Source: an uncultured Kiritimatiellota bacterium
GTDB taxonomy: Bacteria > Verrucomicrobiota > Kiritimatiellia > RFP12 > DVOR01
Assembly: GCA_944391055.1 (NCBI GenBank)
Contig: CALXSF010000011.1
Coordinates: 1-64,000, forward strand
Length of the DNA: 64,000 nucleotides
Reading direction: 5' to 3'
Position numbers and translations under genes: made by a program. The notes under the pieces are model-generated. The model was not told the DNA's origin. It saw only the letters and a list, made by a program, of their open reading frames with translations, and ran no database searches. Below, in pieces: positions 41,087 to 51,500 of the stretch. Within the stretch, counting starts at the first letter, position 1; each line of letters starts with the position of its first letter.

Positions 41087-44000
41087 ATGACCGCCCGCCT
41101 CTCCATCCCGCCCGAACTGCCGATCGCCGCCCATGCGCAGGCGCTCCTCGCCTCCCTGCGCGACAACCCCGTCACCATCGTCTGCGGCGACACCGGCAGC
41201 GGCAAGACCACCCAGCTGCCGAAGCTCGCCCACCTGGCCCGCCCCGGCGCGCGCGGGCTCATCGGCGTCACCCAGCCCCGGCGCCTGGCCGCCGTGGCGA
41301 TGGCGCGGCGCCTGGCCGAGGAGGTGGGCTCGCCCCTCGGGGGGCTGGTGGGCTATCAGCACCGCTTCGAGCGCAAAACCTCGGCGCAGACCCGCTTCAA
41401 GCTGATGACCGACGGCATCCTGCTGGCCGAGACGCGCGACGACCCGCTCTTCCGCCGCTACGCCACGCTGATCATCGACGAGGCCCACGAGCGCTCCCTC
41501 AACATCGACTTCCTCCTTGGCCTCCTGCGCCGCGCCCTGCCGCGCCGCCCCGACCTGCGCGTGGTCGTCTCCTCCGCCACCCTCGACGCGGAGCGCTTCG
41601 CGGACTTCTTCGGCGGCGCGCCCGTGATCACCATCCCCGGGCGCCTGTACCCCATCGAGACCGTCTGGCTGCCGGAGGGGGAGGACGAGGAGGACGACCT
41701 GCCGCGCCGCGTCGCCGACGCCGTCGACCTGCTGGGCCCCGAGAGCGGCGACATCCTCGTCTTCCTCCCCGGCGAGCGCGACATCCGCGAGTGCATGGCC
41801 TTCCTGGAGGGGCGGCGCCTGCCGCGCACCGAGTGCCTGCCCCTGCTGGCCAGCCTGCCGCCCGGCGAGCAGGCGCGCGCCTTCCGGCCCTCCGCCAACC
41901 GGCGCATCGTGCTGGCCACGAACGTCGCCGAGACCTCCGTCACCATCCCCGGCATCCGCGCGGTCATCGACTCCGGCCTGGCGCGCATCCGGCGCTACTC
42001 GCCCCAGCGGCACGTCCAGACCCTGCGCGTCGAGCCCATCAGCCAAGCCAGCGCCCGCCAGCGCATGGGGCGCTGCGGCCGCGTCGGCCCCGGCACGTGC
42101 GTCCGCCTCTACTCCCAGGAGGACTACGCCCGGCGCGAGGCCCACACCGCCCCCGAGATCCGGCGCACCGCCCTGGCCGGCGTCATCCTCACCATGGCCG
42201 ACCACCGCTTCGGGCGCATCGAGGACTTCCCCTTCATCGAGCCCCCCGCCGGCGCCGCCGTCCGCGAGGGCTACCGCGAGCTGCTGGAGCTCGGCGCCCT
42301 GCGCCGCGACGCCTCGGGCGAAGGCTTCGCCCTCACCGGCATCGGCCGCGCCCTCGCGGCCTTCCCGGTCGAGCCCCGCTTCGCGCGCATCCTCCTGGCC
42401 GCCGAGAGCGAGCAATGCCTCCGCGACGCCCTGACCGTCGTCGCCGCGCTCGCCTGCGACGACCCGCTCCTGCGCCCCCTCGACAAGGCCGCGCAGGCCG
42501 ACCAGCAGCACGCGCGCTTCCGCTGCCCCAACAGCGACTTCTCCGGGCGCCTCCGCCTCTGGGCCTGGTGGAACGACGCCTCCCAGGGCGTCAGCGAGAC
42601 CCAGCGCCGCCGCCGCTGCAAGGCCGCCTTCGTCAGCTACCCCAAGATGCGCGAATGGGCCAACGTCCGCGCGCAGCTCCTGGATCTCTGCGTCGAGCGC
42701 CGCCTCCATGCCGACGACGCGCGCGGGGGCGAGGCCGGGCTCCACCGCGCCCTCCTCTGCGGCCTGCTCTCCCGGATCGGCCATTACGACCGCGAGGCGC
42801 GCGACTACCGCGGCGCCTTCGCCGTCCGCTTCGCCCTCTTCCCCGGCTCCGCCCTCGCCAAGGCCGAGCGCCGCGAGCGCGGGCGCCCCGCCCCGCCCGC
42901 CCCCGCCCGGAAGCCCCGGGGCGACGTGCTCCCGGAATCCCGCGAATGGGTGCTCGCCGGCGAGCTTGTCGAGACCTCCCGCCTCTTCGGGCGCACCTGC
43001 GCCTGCATCGACCCGGCGTGGGTCGAGCCCATCGCCGGCCCCCTCTGCAAAATCCACCGCCACTCCGCCTTCTGGGATCCCGACCACGGCTTCGTCCGCG
43101 TCCACGAGGACGTCACCCTCTTCGGCCTGCCCCTCGCCAAGGGGCGGCTCCGGGATCTTTCGCGGATCGACCCCGAGGCCGCCCGCCGCTTCTTCATCGC
43201 CGACGCCCTCGCCGTCCCCGACGCCCTGCGCAACCCGCCCCCCTGGCTCCGCGCCAACTGGGAGCGCCAGCGACTCCTCGAGCAGCTCACCGCCCTGCGC
43301 CGCGACGCCCGCGACACCCTGCGCGAGGCGCTCCTGGCCTTCTACGAGGCCCGCCTGCCCCACGACGTCTGCAACGCCCCCGGCCTGCGCAAGTGCCCCC
43401 CGCTCCCGCTCGAGGGCCCCGCCTTCGACGTCGACGCCGCCAGCCTCCGCGACTTCCCCCAGACGCTCACCGTCGCCGGGCACGCCTTCCCCCTCGTCTA
43501 CCGGCACGACCCGCAGGCCCCCGACGACGGCGTCACGCTCGTCGCCGACCCCGAGCACCTGCCCCTGCTCCGGGGGTTCCACGCCGAATGGCTCGTCCCC
43601 GGCCTCCTGCCCGAGAAGGTGCTCTGGCTGCTCAACGCCCTGCCCAGCCGCGTCCGCCACGTCCTCGGCCCCCTCCCCGAGCTTCAGGCCCTCGTCCTCT
43701 CCCGCGCCAAGCCCTACGCGCGCCCCCTCTCCGAGACGCTCTTCCGCATCCTGCGCGACGAGAAGGGCGTCCGCGTCGACGAGACCCCTTGGGAGGAGGA
43801 TCGCCTCCCGGCGCACCTGCGCATGAACTTCCGCGTCGAACGCGACGGCGAGGTGCTCGGGCAAGGCCGCAACCTCGCGCCGCTCCTCGACCTCTTCGCC
43901 CCCCAAAGCGCGGCGCCCGCGCCCCCCGCCGCCGCCCTCGCCGACCCCGCGCAGGCCCGCCTCGCCCACCGGCGCGAATGCCTTGCCGGGCTCCGGGGCT

Positions 44001-44671
44001 TCCTCGGCGCCCACGCCAAGACCCTCGAGACGCTCCCCTCCGTCCCGCAGAACGTCCGCGCCTTCGCCCAGGCCGCCGCCATCGACCTGCCCCGCCTGGG
44101 CCGCGAGCTCCTCGACCGCGCCCTCGAGGCGGTCTTCCTCGACGACCTGCCGCCCGACGCGGACGCCCTCCGCGCCCGCTACGCCGCGCGCAGGCCCCGC
44201 CTCCAGAACACGCTCACCCTCCTCCGCCGCCAGACCCTCCACGTCCTCGCCGAGACCGCCCGCCTTGAGCAGGCCGCGCAAAGCGCCACCGGCGTCTACC
44301 CCGAGACGCTCGAGGACGTCCAGGACCAACTCGCCTGGCTCGTCTACGACGGCTTCGTCGCCGCCACCCCGCCCGAGTGGCTCGAACGCCTCCCCCTGCT
44401 CCTCGAAGGCGTCGCCGACCGCCTCGGGCGCGCCCGCGCCAACCCCGCCGCCGACCGCCGCAAACTCCAGACGCTCCTGCCCCTCTGGCAGCGCTGGCGC
44501 GACTTCGTCGCCCTCGCCAAGAAGCCCCGCCACGACCCCCGCGCCCTCTCCGACTACCGCTGGGCCATCGAGTCCCTGCGCCTGCTCACCTTCTGCCCCA
44601 CCCTGCCCGCGCCCACCCACCCCACCGCCAAATCCCTCGACGCCCTCTGGTCCGCCGTCCTCAATCCCTAG
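41087..44671 (+). CDS. hrpA: ATP-dependent RNA helicase HrpA
   Basis: A 1194-residue DEAH-box helicase. Walker A GDTGSGKTTQ is near residue 35, DEAHERS near 130, then SATLDAERF, the ATNVAETSVTIPGI motif V and QRMGRCGRVGPGTCVRLYS motif VI. Helicase-associated and OB-like regions follow, and a large C-terminal extension matches the DUF3418 part of HrpA. In E. coli HrpA acts on mRNA and on stalled ribosomes. The start at 41087 was chosen because MTARLSIPPELPI is where similarity begins and because the -10 box predicts transcription starting at the ATG. Confidence 0.95.
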   Translation: MTARLSIPPELPIAAHAQALLASLRDNPVTIVCGDTGSGKTTQLPKLAHLARPGARGLIGVTQPRRLAAVAMARRLAEEVGSPLGGLVGYQHRFERKTSAQTRFKLMTDGILLAETRDDPLFRRYATLIIDEAHERSLNIDFLLGLLRRALPRRPDLRVVVSSATLDAERFADFFGGAPVITIPGRLYPIETVWLPEGEDEEDDLPRRVADAVDLLGPESGDILVFLPGERDIRECMAFLEGRRLPRTECLPLLASLPPGEQARAFRPSANRRIVLATNVAETSVTIPGIRAVIDSGLARIRRYSPQRHVQTLRVEPISQASARQRMGRCGRVGPGTCVRLYSQEDYARREAHTAPEIRRTALAGVILTMADHRFGRIEDFPFIEPPAGAAVREGYRELLELGALRRDASGEGFALTGIGRALAAFPVEPRFARILLAAESEQCLRDALTVVAALACDDPLLRPLDKAAQADQQHARFRCPNSDFSGRLRLWAWWNDASQGVSETQRRRRCKAAFVSYPKMREWANVRAQLLDLCVERRLHADDARGGEAGLHRALLCGLLSRIGHYDREARDYRGAFAVRFALFPGSALAKAERRERGRPAPPAPARKPRGDVLPESREWVLAGELVETSRLFGRTCACIDPAWVEPIAGPLCKIHRHSAFWDPDHGFVRVHEDVTLFGLPLAKGRLRDLSRIDPEAARRFFIADALAVPDALRNPPPWLRANWERQRLLEQLTALRRDARDTLREALLAFYEARLPHDVCNAPGLRKCPPLPLEGPAFDVDAASLRDFPQTLTVAGHAFPLVYRHDPQAPDDGVTLVADPEHLPLLRGFHAEWLVPGLLPEKVLWLLNALPSRVRHVLGPLPELQALVLSRAKPYARPLSETLFRILRDEKGVRVDETPWEEDRLPAHLRMNFRVERDGEVLGQGRNLAPLLDLFAPQSAAPAPPAAALADPAQARLAHRRECLAGLRGFLGAHAKTLETLPSVPQNVRAFAQAAAIDLPRLGRELLDRALEAVFLDDLPPDADALRARYAARRPRLQNTLTLLRRQTLHVLAETARLEQAAQSATGVYPETLEDVQDQLAWLVYDGFVAATPPEWLERLPLLLEGVADRLGRARANPAADRRKLQTLLPLWQRWRDFVALAKKPRHDPRALSDYRWAIESLRLLTFCPTLPAPTHPTAKSLDALWSAVLNP

Positions 44672-44687
44672 ACGGCCCCGCGTGTGC

Positions 44688-44693
44688 TACACT
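44688..44693 (+). promoter_or_regulatory. -10 box of the VWA-NYN-KamA operon
   Basis: GTGTGCTACACT; predicted +1 is 44700. The 14-base leader contains GAGAGGAG, so this unit uses a Shine-Dalgarno. Confidence 0.6.
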
Positions 44694-44713
44694 ATGCGGC
44701 GAGAGGAGTGACG

Positions 44714-45757
44714 ATGATTGATTTGGCGTTCCCTTGGGCATTGGTGTTGCTGGCGCCGTGGGCTGTGGCGGCGTGGCGGGCGCTGCGCACGGCGCGCCCG
44801 CGGGGGGCGGTCTTCGCGGGGGCCTCGGCCCGGCTGGGCGGCGCGGGCGTCTCGTGGCGGGCGCGGGCGTGCCGGGCGCTGCCCTTCGTCTTCCTGGCGG
44901 GCGCGCTGGCGCTCATCGTCGGCGCCGCCGGCCCGCGGCGCGTCCTGGCGCGCGAGGTGCGCGCCTCCGACGCGCTGGCGGTCATGATGGCCGTGGACGT
45001 CTCGGGCTCCATGCGCGGGCTGGATCTCAGCGAGGGCCGGTGGGACGCCACGCGCCTGGACGTGGTCAAGCGCCTTTTCCGCGACTTCGTGGCCCGGCGC
45101 CCCGGCGACCTGATCGGCCTGGTGACCTTCGGCGGCTACGCCAGCGTCCGCGCCCCCCTCACCGCCGACCACCGCGCGCTGGGGCACACCTTGGCGGGCG
45201 TAGAGATCCCCGGCGGCGAGGACGGGCTCGACGCGCAGGGCCGCCCCGTCCCCGACGAGGAGTTGCTCACCGCCATCGGCGACGGCCTCTCCGTCGCCCT
45301 CCTCCGCCTCAAGGACGCCGAGCCCAAGACCAAGATCGTCATCCTTCTCTCCGACGGCGAAAGCAACGTCGGCGCCGTCACGCCCCTCGAGGCCGCCCGC
45401 GCCGCCAAGGCGCTCGGCGTCCGCGTCTACACCATCGGCGTCGGCTCCGACGGCCCCACCAAGATCTGGGCGCGCGACCTCCGCGGCGCCAAGGTCCTCG
45501 CCGACGTCCGCATGACCCTCGACGAGGCCACCCTCAAGGCCATCGCCGAGGAGACCGGCGGCCTCTACGCCAACGTCCGCTCCCCCGAGGCCCTCGAGGC
45601 CTTCCTCGGCCGCGTCGCCGAATTGGAGACCACCCGCGTGGAGCGCCAGGTCTACGCCCGCTTCCGCGGCGCGGCCCGCCCCTGGCTCCTCGCCGGCGGC
45701 GCCCTCTGCCTCGTGGCCGCCTGCGCCCTCACCGCCCTGCTCAGGAGACCTTTGTGA
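44714..45757 (+). CDS. BatA-like membrane protein with von Willebrand A domain
   Basis: A 347-residue protein. Two N-terminal membrane helices (about 5-20 and 50-70) are followed by a VWA domain with the metal site DVSGSM (about residue 94), a conserved Thr, and the late LLSDGESN. A final membrane helix lies at about 323-343. This is the layout of BatA/BatB proteins of the Bacteroides aerotolerance type, although no MoxR ATPase is nearby. The longer open frame upstream is ignored in favour of the ATG at 44714 behind GAGAGGAG. Its stop overlaps the next start (GTGA). Confidence 0.85.
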   Translation: MIDLAFPWALVLLAPWAVAAWRALRTARPRGAVFAGASARLGGAGVSWRARACRALPFVFLAGALALIVGAAGPRRVLAREVRASDALAVMMAVDVSGSMRGLDLSEGRWDATRLDVVKRLFRDFVARRPGDLIGLVTFGGYASVRAPLTADHRALGHTLAGVEIPGGEDGLDAQGRPVPDEELLTAIGDGLSVALLRLKDAEPKTKIVILLSDGESNVGAVTPLEAARAAKALGVRVYTIGVGSDGPTKIWARDLRGAKVLADVRMTLDEATLKAIAEETGGLYANVRSPEALEAFLGRVAELETTRVERQVYARFRGAARPWLLAGGALCLVAACALTALLRRPL

Positions 45758-47505
45758 ACGACGCCCCCGCCCCGACCCGACGCCCCCTCGCCACCGAGGC
45801 CAGCCTCCGCGCCGCCTTCGACGCCTTCCTCCAAGGCATCCCCGAGCAGACCCTCCGCCGCTTCCTCACCACCCGCGCCCTGTGCGCCAAGGGCGTCCGC
45901 CCCAACGCCCCCAAACGCGCCCTCGTCGCCCTCGCCGCCCAGACCTTCGCCCCCCGCCTCCGGACGCGCGACGGCGCCCTCGCCGCCCTGCTGGGCGACT
46001 GCGGCCACCCCCTCGCCCGCCTGACCGCCCTCCTCGAGCCCGCCGCCCTCCGCGCCTGCGCCCCCGCCCTCGCCGTCCGATTCGGCGCCGACGACCTCTT
46101 CCTCGCCCTCTTCCAAGACGCCCGCGACGACGTCCGCGCCCTCGCCCAGACCCTTTGGGACGGCGCCGACGCCGGCGACCTCCCCGACCCCGGCCGCGCC
46201 CAGACCGCGCTCGCCGACCTCTTCGGCCCGCTCATGGGCGCCGCCGACGCCCCACCCCCGCCCAACCACGCCCGGCTCGCCGAACTCCGCGCCCAAAACG
46301 AGACGTTGGAGAAGACGCTGCGCAAGGAGCGCCGCGAGGCCGCCGAGGCCGCCCAGCGCGCCGAGCGGGAGAAGAACGCCGCCTGCAAGCAGCTCCAGTT
46401 CCACATCGACGAGCGCGACCGCGTCCTCGCCGCCCTCGAGGCCAAGGCCGCGAAGGCCGGGCGCGAGCGCGAGGAACGCCTGCGCGCCGAGGTTGCCTCC
46501 CGCCTCATCACCGCCTTCCACGGCTGGCTCGCCCCCGCCATCCGCGCCGAGCGCCTCGCCCAGGCCGACCCCGCCGCGCCGATCCTTGAGCGCGTCGGCG
46601 CGGCCCTCGACGAACAGGCCCGCCTGGACCGCGCCTCCGCCTCCCGCGCCCGCCTCCGCGCCCGCCTCGGGGACGTCGAGGCCGCACTCCGCCGCGTCGA
46701 CGACGCCCTCGCCGGCGCGCAGATCCGAAGCGCCGCCCTCCTGGCCGTCCGCGACGACCTTGTCGCCCTCCGCGCCGATCTCCGCGAGACCCTCCGCGCC
46801 GAGGGCCTCCCCCCCGGCGCCAGCCTCCTCGCCGCCCAGCTACGGAGCGTCATCCAAGCCTCCCGCCAGAAGCAGCAGCCCGCCCTCGAGGATCTCCTGC
46901 GCCTCGCCTTCCGCTTCAAGCTCATCGACGCCCCCGAGGAGGCCGCCCTCCGCGAGACCCTCCGCCGCCGGCAGGCCCTTTGGGGCATCGAGGTGCCCGC
47001 CGACCCCGCCGCCCCCGAGCCCGACCCCCCCGAACCCCCCGCCCACATCGCCCCGCGCCACCCCGACCTCGCCCGGGGCCTCCGCGGCGCCGCCCCCCTT
47101 TACCTCTTCCTCGACGGCCACAACATCCTCAACGGCATCAGCCGCTACCGCACCCCCCGCGGCGAGCCCATGCCCCACGAGGCCGCGCGCAAACTCCTGG
47201 AGGGCGACGTCCGCGCCCTTCTCCAAGACCGCCCCCTCGTCTACGCCCAGCTCGTCTGGGACGGCGCCACCCGCTCCTCCTACTCCCTCGCCGAGAACGT
47301 CACCGTCCACTACTCCGGCGGCACCGGCGAGCACCGCGCCGACCACTACATCCTCGACCAGATCGAATACGCCCGCGGCCAAGGGCAGGGCCCCCTCGTC
47401 CTCGTCTCCGACGACAACGGCTTCCGCGGCCAGGCCCAACGCCTCGGTGCCGCCTGCTGCCGCCTCCACGACTTCGCCGCCTTCCTCACCAACGCCCTCC
47501 ACTGA
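45754..47505 (+). CDS. NYN-domain (YacP-like) protein with long N-terminal region
   Basis: A 583-residue protein. The C-terminal 135 residues form a NYN/PIN-like nuclease domain: LYLFLDGHNILNG (first Asp and Asn), an AQLVWDG strand, HRADHYILDQIE, and VLVSDDNGFRGQ with the paired Asp residues. In YacP/Rae1 relatives this fold cleaves mRNA on the ribosome. The rest is unusual: residues about 1-170 are helical repeats, and about 172-240 is a charged coiled coil (ETLEKTLRKERREAAEAAQR). GTG at 45754 overlaps the VWA stop, with CAGGAG upstream. An RNA-decay role is inferred. Confidence 0.8.
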   Translation: MNDAPAPTRRPLATEASLRAAFDAFLQGIPEQTLRRFLTTRALCAKGVRPNAPKRALVALAAQTFAPRLRTRDGALAALLGDCGHPLARLTALLEPAALRACAPALAVRFGADDLFLALFQDARDDVRALAQTLWDGADAGDLPDPGRAQTALADLFGPLMGAADAPPPPNHARLAELRAQNETLEKTLRKERREAAEAAQRAEREKNAACKQLQFHIDERDRVLAALEAKAAKAGREREERLRAEVASRLITAFHGWLAPAIRAERLAQADPAAPILERVGAALDEQARLDRASASRARLRARLGDVEAALRRVDDALAGAQIRSAALLAVRDDLVALRADLRETLRAEGLPPGASLLAAQLRSVIQASRQKQQPALEDLLRLAFRFKLIDAPEEAALRETLRRRQALWGIEVPADPAAPEPDPPEPPAHIAPRHPDLARGLRGAAPLYLFLDGHNILNGISRYRTPRGEPMPHEAARKLLEGDVRALLQDRPLVYAQLVWDGATRSSYSLAENVTVHYSGGTGEHRADHYILDQIEYARGQGQGPLVLVSDDNGFRGQAQRLGAACCRLHDFAAFLTNALH

Positions 47506-47514
47506 CGCCCCGCC

Positions 47515-48465
47515 ATGCCTCTCCTCCCCCCCAGGCCCCGACGCGCGGATTGGCGCTGGCAGCTGCGCCATGCCCTTTGCGCCGCCGACTTCGGCCGCGG
47601 CGAGATCCCCGGCTGGCCCTGCCGCGTCACCCCCTATTACGCCTCCCTCGCCGACCTCTCCGACCCGGACGACCCCATCGCCCGCCAGTTCCTCCCCGAC
47701 CCCCGCGAGACCCTCCCCGACCCCTTCGGCCCCGACCCCTTCGGCGAGGACGGCCCGGCCGCCCTCGCCCCCGGCATCAAGCAGCGCTTCCCCGACCGCG
47801 TCCTCGCCCAGCTCTTCCTCTCCTGCGCCGCCAACTGCCGCCACTGCACCCGCCGCGGGCTGCTCGGCCGCGCCCGCCCCGCCAGCCTCGGCGACCTGCT
47901 CGCCGCCCTGCGCGCCCGCCCCGCCGTCCGCGAGGTGCTGCTCTCCGGCGGCGACCCCCTCCTGCTTCCCGACGACGCCCTCCTCGGCTGGGTCGACGCC
48001 CTGGCCGCGCTGCCCCAGCTCGACGCCATCCGCCTCTGCACCCGCACCCTCGCCACGCTCCCCATGCGCTGGACGCTCCCGCTCGTCCGCCGCCTTGCCC
48101 GAAGCGGGCGGCTGTGGGTGCAGACGCAGTTCAACCACCCCCGCGAACTCACCCCCGAGGCCGTCGCCGCCTGCGCCCGCCTCGTCGGGCACGGCATCCC
48201 CGTCTCCAACCAAAGCGTCCTCCTGCGCGGCGTCAACGACGACCCCGCCGTCATGGCCGCCCTCTGCGCCGGGCTCCAACGCGCCCGCGTCCGCCCCTAC
48301 TACGTCTTCGTCTGCGACCCCATCGCCGGCATCGGCCACTTCCGCACCCCGCCCGAGACCGCGCCCCGCCTCCGCGAGCACCTGCTCACCCACCTCGGCG
48401 GGCTCGCCTGCCCCCGTTTCGTCGCCGACCTCCCCGGCGCGCCCCACAAGCAGGACGTCCGCTGA
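47515..48465 (+). CDS. KamA/EpmB-family radical SAM aminomutase
   Basis: A 316-residue radical SAM enzyme. The cluster motif CAANCRHC (CX3CX2C) is at about residue 106, followed by VLLSGGDPLLL, QTQFNHPRELTP, NQSVLLRGVND and YYVFVCDPIAGIGHFRTP, all hallmarks of lysine 2,3-aminomutases. The terminal PRFVADLPGAPHK fits the PLP-lysine region in shortened form. The small size matches EpmB, which beta-lysylates elongation factor P, better than catabolic KamA (about 416 residues). No efp or epmA is present. It follows the NYN gene by 9 bases. Confidence 0.87.
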   Translation: MPLLPPRPRRADWRWQLRHALCAADFGRGEIPGWPCRVTPYYASLADLSDPDDPIARQFLPDPRETLPDPFGPDPFGEDGPAALAPGIKQRFPDRVLAQLFLSCAANCRHCTRRGLLGRARPASLGDLLAALRARPAVREVLLSGGDPLLLPDDALLGWVDALAALPQLDAIRLCTRTLATLPMRWTLPLVRRLARSGRLWVQTQFNHPRELTPEAVAACARLVGHGIPVSNQSVLLRGVNDDPAVMAALCAGLQRARVRPYYVFVCDPIAGIGHFRTPPETAPRLREHLLTHLGGLACPRFVADLPGAPHKQDVR

Positions 48466-48481
48466 CCCAAACGCCCAACGA

Positions 48482-48518
48482 AAAAAGGCCCCCGCGAACA
48501 CCTCGCGGGGGCCTTTTT
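48482..48518. terminator. Strong bidirectional terminator
   Basis: A 16-bp arm pair, AAAAAGGCCCCCGCGA (48482-48497) with its complement (48503-48518), has a 5-base loop and T/A ends on both strands. It separates the convergent KamA-family and giant-protein genes. Confidence 0.9.
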
Positions 48519-48532
48519 CGTTTCGGGGTCGG

Positions 48533-51500
48533 TCAAGGCTCGGCCGGCGCCCGCACGCGCACCCGGAAGAGCGTGACGCCGGGGGCCGCCTGCCCGGTGA
48601 GCGTCACGGTGGCGGAGCCATCGGAAACGGCGGAGGCGAGCGGCTCGCCCGCGCTCCCGCCATCCTCAAGCGAGACGGGCTCCGCCGTCACGGACGCCCC
48701 CGCGGCGATGGCGACGTCGCCGTCGGGCGCGGAGACCTCGGCGGTCACGGAGAAGGCGCCGTCGGAGACGGCAAGGGCGGTGACCGTGAGGTCGTAGGCC
48801 ACGCGCAGGGCGGAGCCCTCGGCGACGACGAGCCCGTCGCCGGAAAGGCAGGCGAGGGCCTCGTTGATCTGGGCGGTGGTCATGGGCGCGCCGTTGGCCA
48901 GGCCGCTGACCTCGGAGACCTTAGCGAGGCCGGCGCGCTCGGCGGCGGCGGCGAGGAGGACCTTGGCGGCGGGGGTGAAGGTGTCGCCGCTTTCGTCGCC
49001 GGAGGCGCTTTCGGGCAGGGTCGGGCCGGTCTCGGCGGGGCCGACGACGTAGAGGCCGTCGGCGCGGGCCTCGACCTCCCAGCCCTCGACCGCGAACGCG
49101 GCGGCGGCGGGGCCTTCGCCCTCGGCCCATTGGACGAGGCGGCGGCCGGTCGGGTCATCCCCCGACGCCAACGCCACGGGGATGGCCGCGCCGTCCTCCA
49201 CGGCAAGGGCGTCGAAGACGGCGGAGCCCTCGGTGAGCGACGCGCCCGCGCAGAGGCGGATCGCGCCGGAGACGGCGCCGGCGTTGGCGTAGGCGCCGCG
49301 AACGTTGAGGGTGACGTCCGCGCCGACGGTCAGCTTGCCGCCGGCCTCGACGGAGACGAGCCCGCGCCCGAGGGCCTCGGCGTCGCCGACGACGACCGCG
49401 CTGGCGATGGCCGTGCCGCCGGTGTGGGTGGCGGCGCCGTTCACGTTGATGGCGTTGTTGGCGTCGGCGAAACGCAGGGCCAGGGTGCCCTCCGCATCGT
49501 CGGCGATGGGGCAGGCCAGGGTGTAGGCGTTGCCTTGCCCGGCGTCGAAGACGAGCAGGCCGTGGCCGGCGATGGCGCCGGTGAAGGTCGAATTGGTGCC
49601 GTAGTAGGAACCTTGGATGTGGGCGGCGTTCGCGGTGTCGCCGTCGTTCGCGATGAGGAAGGTCGGCGCGATGGGCCGAGCGCCCCATGTGTTGCCGTTG
49701 GTGAAGCGGAAGGTGGCGTTGTTGCGCAGGGTGATGGTGGCCTCCGCGTCGGTGATCGAGGCGAACGCCTCCGGGAACGAAATCAGGGTGCCGCCCTCCG
49801 CGATAAGGTCGGGGATGTCGCCGTAAGCAGAGCTAGAGGTCAAGGTCAGGGTGCCGCCGCGCACGTGGAGGGTCGGGGCGACGGAGACGTTGGCGGGCAG
49901 ACGCAACGTGCCGGCGCCGGTCTTGGCGAAGACCCCCTCGCCCTCCATGTCGGACAGGGTAACGGTCGTGTCGGCGGGGACGTCGTAGACGAGCGTGCCA
50001 CCGAGGACGACGCGCGCGGACAGGGGAAGCGTGGCGGGATCGGCGGCCAAGGTTCCTTGGACGTCCAGCAGGTCGCGCACGGCAAGGGGCGTCTCCCCCG
50101 CGAGGGTGAGGGTGGCCTCGGAGTCCTCGACGCGGAAGGTGCCGACCCACGGGATGGCGGGGTCGGTGGTCAGCGTGGCCTCCCCGTCGGCGGTGACGGA
50201 GGCGACGCTCAGCGCGTCGGTGAGGAAGGGCCACTGACCGGGGGCGATGGCCAGGCCGGCGGTGTCGCGCCAGTCGGCCTCGGCCCAGCCCACCGTGCCC
50301 GAGAGGGTGGCGGCGAAGGGCGCGGCGAAGTCGGGCGCGAGGATGTAGGCGCCATCGACGTGACGGACGGCGTAGCCCTCGGGGACGCCGGCGAAGGTGA
50401 GGCCCTCGGGAGCGGTGAGCAGGCGCAGGGCGGTCGAGCCGTCCAGCGTCACCCCGTCCTCCAGACGCAGCGTGGGGGCGCCGGAGACCGTACCCGCGAC
50501 GGTCGGCCCGCCGTCGGCGCCGACGAGCAGCGCGGCGCCCTCGGCGAAGCGCACGTCGCCGACGATGAGGCCCGCGCCGGCGAGCGTGCCGGAGACGTCC
50601 AGCCCCTCGCGGACGACGAGGAGCACGGCGCCGTCGGCCGCCTGCGGGGCGAGGGGGCCGGCGCCCAGCCAAGCATTGGGCTCCCACGCGCTCCCTTCCT
50701 CCTGGGTGTAGGCGCGCGTGTCGATGTCGGCGAAGGTCTCGCCGTCCGCGCTGGCCTGGAGGCTCCAGGCGATGGGGTTGCGGCCGTTCTGGTCGGCCAT
50801 CGCCAGTTCGTAGCCGTCGAAGACGAAGAGGTTGCCCGCGCCGGCGTCGAGGGTGATGACGCAGGAGTCGTCGTCGAGGGCGGTGGTGCCCGTGGACCAA
50901 AGCCACTTGGTGCCGAGGTCGCCGTCGAGCAGGTTGTCGTCGGAGTGGGCGTTGTTCGTGGCGGCCTGGGAGGCGAGGATGGTGGTGCCCTCGGGCCACG
51001 GCTGGCGTTCGCCGTCCAGCGTGAGGGCGATCTCGGCGAGGGCCCAGCCGTCGGAATTGGCGATTCCCTCGCCGGGCTCGACGCGCTTGGAGAGCCGCAG
51101 GCGCAGCCAACGGCTCCGGAAGGTGCCGCCGCCGCCGAGGGTCAGCGTGCCGCCCTGCTCCACGCCGACGCCCTGCGCGGCGAGCGTCCCGGCGCCCGAG
51201 AAGACGTAATCGCCCGAGACGGTGACGGCGGAGGCGCGGACGGCGTCGGGCAGCTCGACGGGCTCGGGGCCTTGGTTCGGGCCGAAGGCGACGTTGTCGC
51301 CCTCCTGGAAACCGGGCAGGCCGTCGGCCCACGTGTGGGAATCACCCTCGGGCGTGACCCAAACCTTGTCCATCGTCTCGGGCCAGACCGCGCAGAGCAT
51401 CCCGTCGGCGACCTCGAGCGTGGGGGTGGCCGTGACGTCCTTGGCGACGACTGTCAGCCCCTCGGGCACGGCCTCGGCAGGGAAGAGCGCCGCGCGGTGG

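Noticed and set aside
41021-44620. Minus-strand frame of about 1200 codons opposite hrpA
   Set aside because: Antisense shadow of the HrpA helicase gene, with low-complexity composition.
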